Positions 41,139-45,789 of a DNA stretch of 45,789 bases are shown in pieces. The position numbers and the translations under genes were made by a program. Numbering within the stretch: position 1 is the stretch's first letter; each line of letters begins with the position of its first letter. The stretch spans positions 1-45,789 of the forward strand of contig DAOUBP010000048.1 in the NCBI GenBank assembly GCA_034432655.1, read 5' to 3'. The notes beneath the pieces were generated by a model that was not told the origin of the DNA, ran no database searches, and was given only the letters and a program-made list of their open reading frames with translations. Source of the DNA: DAOUBP01 sp034432655 (GTDB lineage Bacteria > Chloroflexota > Anaerolineae > CG2-30-64-16).

Positions 41139-42824
41139 ATGCCGGGGATCACAGGACTGCCTGCCTGGCAGGCGTTGAGCGCCCATCAAAAAGAAATCGC
41201 GGCCGTGCACATGCGGGATCTCTTTGCCCGGGATCCAGGGCGCTTCGCGCGTTTCTCGCTGTGGCTGGGCGATCCCGCAGGGCCGCAAGGCGCCATCCTG
41301 TTCGACTATTCCAAGAACCGGATCACCGACAGGACCATGGCCTTGCTGTTCGACCTGGCGCGCCAGGCCGGCCTGGCCGAGAAGATCGCGGCCATGTTCC
41401 GTGGGGAGAAGATCAACAACACCGAGAAGCGGGCCGTCCTGCACATCGCGCTGCGCAACCGCGCCAACCGGCCGATCCTGGTAGACGGCCGGGACGTCAT
41501 GCCCGAGGTCAACCGGGTGCTGGCGCACATGCGGGAGTTCAGCGAGGCGGTGCGGTCCGGCGCGTGGACCGGCTACACCGGCAAGCCGATCACCGACGTC
41601 GTCAACATCGGCATCGGCGGCTCGGACCTGGGTCCGAAGATGGCCTGTGAGGCGCTGAAGCCCTACGGCGGCCGGCCGGACGGGCCGCCGCTGCGCGTTC
41701 ACTTCGTCTCCAACGTGGACGGCACCGACATCGTCGAGACGCTGAAACGGGTCAACCCCGAGACGGTGCTCTTCCTGGTGGCCTCCAAGACCTTCACCAC
41801 CCAGGAGACGATGACCAACGCCCAGACCGCCCGGGCCTGGTTCCTGGCGGCCGCCGGGGACGAGGCCGCGGTCGCGAAGCATTTCGCGGCCATGTCCACC
41901 AACACGGCCGAGGTCAAGAAGTTCGGCATTGACCCGAAGAATATGTTCGAGTTCTGGGACTGGGTGGGCGGCCGCTACTCCCTCTGGTCGGCCATCGGGC
42001 TTTCCATCGCGCTGTACATCGGGATGGACCGCTTCGAGGAGCTGCTGGCCGGCGCGCACATGGCAGACGAGCACTTCCGCACTGCGCCGTTCGAGCAAAA
42101 TATACCGGTCATCATGGGGCTATTGGGCATCTGGTACAACAACTTCTTCGACGCCCAATCGCACGCCATCCTGCCGTACGACCAATACCTGGTGCACTTC
42201 CCGGCCTATTTCCAGCAAGGGGACATGGAAAGCAACGGCAAAGGGGTGACCCGCGACGGCACGCCCGTGGACTACCAGACCGGCCCCATCATCTGGGGGC
42301 AGCCCGGCACCAACGGCCAGCACGCCTTCTATCAGTTGATCCACCAGGGCACCAAGCTGATCCCCTGCGACTTCCTGGCCGCCGCGCAGAGCCACAACCC
42401 CGTCGGGGATCACCACGCCATCCTGCTCGCCAACTACCTGGCGCAGACCGAGGCGCTGATGCGGGGCAAGACGCCGGACGAAGCGCGGGCGGAGCTGATC
42501 GCCGAGGGCAAGACCGGGGCCGAGCTGGAGCTGCTGGTGGCGCACAAGACCTTCCCGGGCAACCGGCCGACCAACTCTTTCCTCTACCCGAAGCTGACGC
42601 CGTTCATCCTGGGCGCGCTCATCGCGCTCTACGAGCACAAGATCTTCACCCAGGGCGCGCTCTGGGACATCAACTCCTTCGATCAGTGGGGGGTCGAGCT
42701 GGGCAAACAGCTGGCCAAAGTCATCTTACCGGAGCTGAAGGCCCCGGGAGAGGTGCACGCGCACGATGCTTCGACCAACGGCCTGATCAACGCGATCAAA
42801 CAGCTTTGGATTGCGGCAGCATGA
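41139..42824 (+). CDS. pgi: Glucose-6-phosphate isomerase
   Basis: Interconverts fructose 6-phosphate and glucose 6-phosphate. A 561-residue enzyme of the classical (E. coli/eukaryote) type. It has IGIGGSDLGPKMACEAL in the first SIS domain, SKTFTTQETMTNA, WDWVGGRYSLWSAIGL, the catalytic QGDMESNGKGV with glutamate, GTNGQHAFYQLIHQGTKLIPCDF, and QWGVELGKQLAK near the end. AAGGAGG is 6 bases upstream of the ATG. The last five residues (WIAAA) are encoded by the start of a short direct repeat. Confidence 0.98.
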   Translation: MPGITGLPAWQALSAHQKEIAAVHMRDLFARDPGRFARFSLWLGDPAGPQGAILFDYSKNRITDRTMALLFDLARQAGLAEKIAAMFRGEKINNTEKRAVLHIALRNRANRPILVDGRDVMPEVNRVLAHMREFSEAVRSGAWTGYTGKPITDVVNIGIGGSDLGPKMACEALKPYGGRPDGPPLRVHFVSNVDGTDIVETLKRVNPETVLFLVASKTFTTQETMTNAQTARAWFLAAAGDEAAVAKHFAAMSTNTAEVKKFGIDPKNMFEFWDWVGGRYSLWSAIGLSIALYIGMDRFEELLAGAHMADEHFRTAPFEQNIPVIMGLLGIWYNNFFDAQSHAILPYDQYLVHFPAYFQQGDMESNGKGVTRDGTPVDYQTGPIIWGQPGTNGQHAFYQLIHQGTKLIPCDFLAAAQSHNPVGDHHAILLANYLAQTEALMRGKTPDEARAELIAEGKTGAELELLVAHKTFPGNRPTNSFLYPKLTPFILGALIALYEHKIFTQGALWDINSFDQWGVELGKQLAKVILPELKAPGEVHAHDASTNGLINAIKQLWIAAA

Positions 42825-42890
42825 AGCCGCATTTTGGATTGCAGCAACATGCCGCCGCTTTCAGACCGCGGCGTCATGCCGCCACCTTAC
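42808..42890. repeat. Short GGATTGCRGCARCATG direct repeat at the pgi-pgm junction
   Basis: TTTGGATTGCGGCAGCATG starting at about 42808 is repeated with two changes at about 42832, followed by CCGCCGC and GCGGCGTCATGCCGCC strings that can pair. It covers the last pgi codons and the gap to pgm. Confidence 0.6.
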
Positions 42891-42906
42891 CTGGAGGGAA
42901 AAACCT

Positions 42907-44559
<1,653 letters not shown>

Positions 44560-44566
44560 GGTCTTT

Positions 44567-45316
44567 ATGAGCATTTCTCACCAACTGGCCCTGCCGGGCC
44601 GGCCCAAACCCTACGTCATGGCACATCGCGGCAATCAGGTCGCCTGCCCGGAGAACACCCTGGCTGCGTTCCGCCGCGCCCTGGCCGACGGCGCAGACAT
44701 CATCGAGACCGACCTGCACGTTACCGCCGATGGGGTCTTCGTCTGCATCCACGACGCCACGGTGGACCGCACCACCGATGGCACCGGCGCAGTGGCCGAG
44801 ATGACCCTGGCGCAGATCAAGGCGCTCAGCGCGAGCTATGGCCGGGCTGAGTTCACGGCCGAACGGGTACCGACCCTGGCCGAGCTGTGCCAGATCACCC
44901 CGCCGGACGTGGCGCTGGCGCTGGAATTGAAGACCGACCGCTTTTTGGAGCCGGCAGTGGGCCGGCGCCTGGTTGACGAGCTGACGGAGCACGGCGTGCG
45001 CGAGCGGTCGGTCGTCCTCTCGTTCCATCTGCCGCGCGTGCACGCCGTGCGCGCAGTGGCCGCGGATATCCCCGCCGGTTTCATCACCGTCACCGACCCC
45101 TGGCCCCCGGCCGATGCCCAATTGCTGGGGCCATTTTGGCCGCTGCTGTTGATCAACCCCCTCTACGTCGCCATCGCTCACCGCCGGGGCCAGCTCGTTG
45201 CGCCGCTGGACCCGACCCCCGACCGCCGGCTTTGGCTTTACCGCCTGCTGCGTTGCGACGCGGTGCTGACCAACGACCCGGCCGCCACGTGTCGGGCACT
45301 GGGACGACGACGTTGA
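44567..45316 (+). CDS. Glycerophosphodiester phosphodiesterase
   Basis: A 249-residue GDPD-family TIM barrel that hydrolyses glycerophosphodiesters to glycerol 3-phosphate and an alcohol. MAHRGNQVACPENTLAAF (18-35) gives the catalytic HRG and ENT, IETDLHVTADGVFVCIHD the calcium-binding E-x-D and the second catalytic histidine, and LALELKTD the later acidic residue. No signal peptide or membrane segment, so probably cytoplasmic. The ATG at 44567 is 8 bases after the pgm stop, with GAGG upstream. It is likely co-transcribed with pgm, though its role in the pathway is unclear. Confidence 0.9.
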   Translation: MSISHQLALPGRPKPYVMAHRGNQVACPENTLAAFRRALADGADIIETDLHVTADGVFVCIHDATVDRTTDGTGAVAEMTLAQIKALSASYGRAEFTAERVPTLAELCQITPPDVALALELKTDRFLEPAVGRRLVDELTEHGVRERSVVLSFHLPRVHAVRAVAADIPAGFITVTDPWPPADAQLLGPFWPLLLINPLYVAIAHRRGQLVAPLDPTPDRRLWLYRLLRCDAVLTNDPAATCRALGRRR

Positions 45317-45338
45317 CTTGTACCGGGAGTTCCGATTT

Positions 45339-45366
45339 TTGCCATTTATGAAATCCTGTATAGAAT
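45339..45366 (+). promoter_or_regulatory. Promoter for the terminal secreted-protein gene
   Basis: TTGCCA (45339-45344) and TAGAAT (45361-45366) are 16 bases apart in an AT-rich patch, unusual here. A transcript from about 45373 would carry a leader of roughly 240 nt before the ATG at 45616. The leader includes a GGCCGA TCTC TCGGCC hairpin at 45552-45567, followed by a pyrimidine-rich stretch. Beyond this I see no gene in the 299-bp gap. Confidence 0.5.
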
Positions 45367-45615
45367 AGCGCCAATTGCGGTAGCCCCCCATAGCGGACGC
45401 GACATCAACGTCTGGCTGGGTAAAGCGTTATCATCGTCGTTTGTCAACAGCCGTCGAGTACACTGGAGCGCACCCGGCGTCCTGCGAGCCGCCGAGCGCA
45501 TTCACTGGTAAACCTTCTCTGGGGACGATCAGGTGCCAGCCTGTAGATCCGGGCCGATCTCTCGGCCTAATACCACATTATCATTTCCGTTCTTCTTCAG
45601 AAAGGGGGAACCACT

Positions 45616-45789
45616 ATGCAACGCTTCCATCGTCTCATCGGTATCTTGTTGCTCCTGGCCCTGCTGCTGACGCTGGCCGCGCCGGCGTTGGCGCAGCAGC
45701 CCGGCCCATCGGCGCAGCCCCTGGGCGTGGCACCGGCCGGACAGGCCGATGAAAAGGCCTGTGCTGCGCTCTCGGCCCAGGAAGAGGCC
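45616..45789 (+). CDS. Secreted protein of unknown function (5-prime part only)
   Basis: The ATG at 45616 follows AAAGGGGG by 7 bases. The first residues MQRFHR are followed by a 17-residue hydrophobic core (LIGILLLLALLLTLAAP) and ALAQQ, a typical Sec signal peptide with an A-x-A cleavage site at about residue 26. The mature start is Pro/Gln/Ala-rich and continues to the window edge with one Cys. Function cannot be assigned. It is separate from the upstream metabolic run, having its own promoter-like region. Confidence 0.8.
   Translation, partial: MQRFHRLIGILLLLALLLTLAAPALAQQPGPSAQPLGVAPAGQADEKACAALSAQEEA

Overview
The window is GC-rich DNA, densely coding, and almost entirely about carbohydrate and small-carboxylate metabolism. 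The mix points to a member of the Chloroflexota, probably Anaerolineae- or Caldilineae-like: URO-D-fold paralogues, an AraM-type dehydrogenase, a SorE/SrlD pair, a long pentose-phosphate operon, and heptanucleotide tandem repeats scattered between and inside genes. That placement is inference; there is no rRNA or ribosomal protein here to test it.

Region 1 (1-8399 and 8520-9320, forward strand) begins with the tail of a sugar-binding protein. It then runs as an L-rhamnose-type operon: URO-D-family protein, class II aldolase, rhamnulose-1-phosphate aldolase (rhaD), rhamnose isomerase (rhaA), a glycerol-1-phosphate dehydrogenase-like AraM protein and a NagD/AraL-type HAD phosphatase. After a small mobile-element-like repeat come a SorE-like sugar-phosphate reductase with two Rossmann-like segments and a sorbitol-6-phosphate dehydrogenase (srlD). 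No sugar kinase for rhamnulose lies in the window.

Region 2 (9502-29147) is entirely on the reverse strand and has two control points. At 29.1-29.2 kb a LacI-family repressor has a promoter with an operator between its -35 and -10. Downstream of it, co-directionally, lie a GH31 alpha-glycosidase, a URO-D-family protein, a ParB-like small protein, an ACMSD-type amidohydrolase, a UbiD-type prFMN decarboxylase, a lipoyl acyltransferase E2, a deaminase-type amidohydrolase, a second URO-D-family protein, a pteridine-reductase-like SDR, and split E1 alpha and E1 beta subunits. At 14.0 kb a DeoR-family regulator with its own palindromic promoter/operator heads a second set: a fused E1 alpha-beta protein and another E2. 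The joint substrate of this island is not obvious, and no E3 or transporter is present.

Region 3 (29409-45316, forward strand) holds a KAS III-like condensing enzyme, a SARP-family regulator pseudogene split by a small inverted-repeat element, and then a run of nine genes whose order could follow one pathway: uxaC, SDR-type uxuB, a LarA-family nickel-pincer epimerase/racemase homologue, a PfkB kinase, gnd, tkt, tal, pgi, pgm. A glycerophosphodiesterase closes the run. If the LarA homologue converts D-mannonate to D-gluconate, this would be a dehydratase-free route from glucuronate into the pentose phosphate pathway. The window ends in the start of a secreted protein with a long leader.

The most distinctive structural feature is repeat DNA. 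Heptamers (TGCGTAY, CCCCTGA-like, GATTGYG), octamers (CCCCGCGT, GCYGATTC), a hexamer (TTGAGG) and a GC-rich palindromic family sit in intergenic gaps and also in frame inside genes, mostly at domain linkers or termini. Three copies of an inverted-repeat element flanked by AGACT are also present, one of them interrupting the SARP gene.
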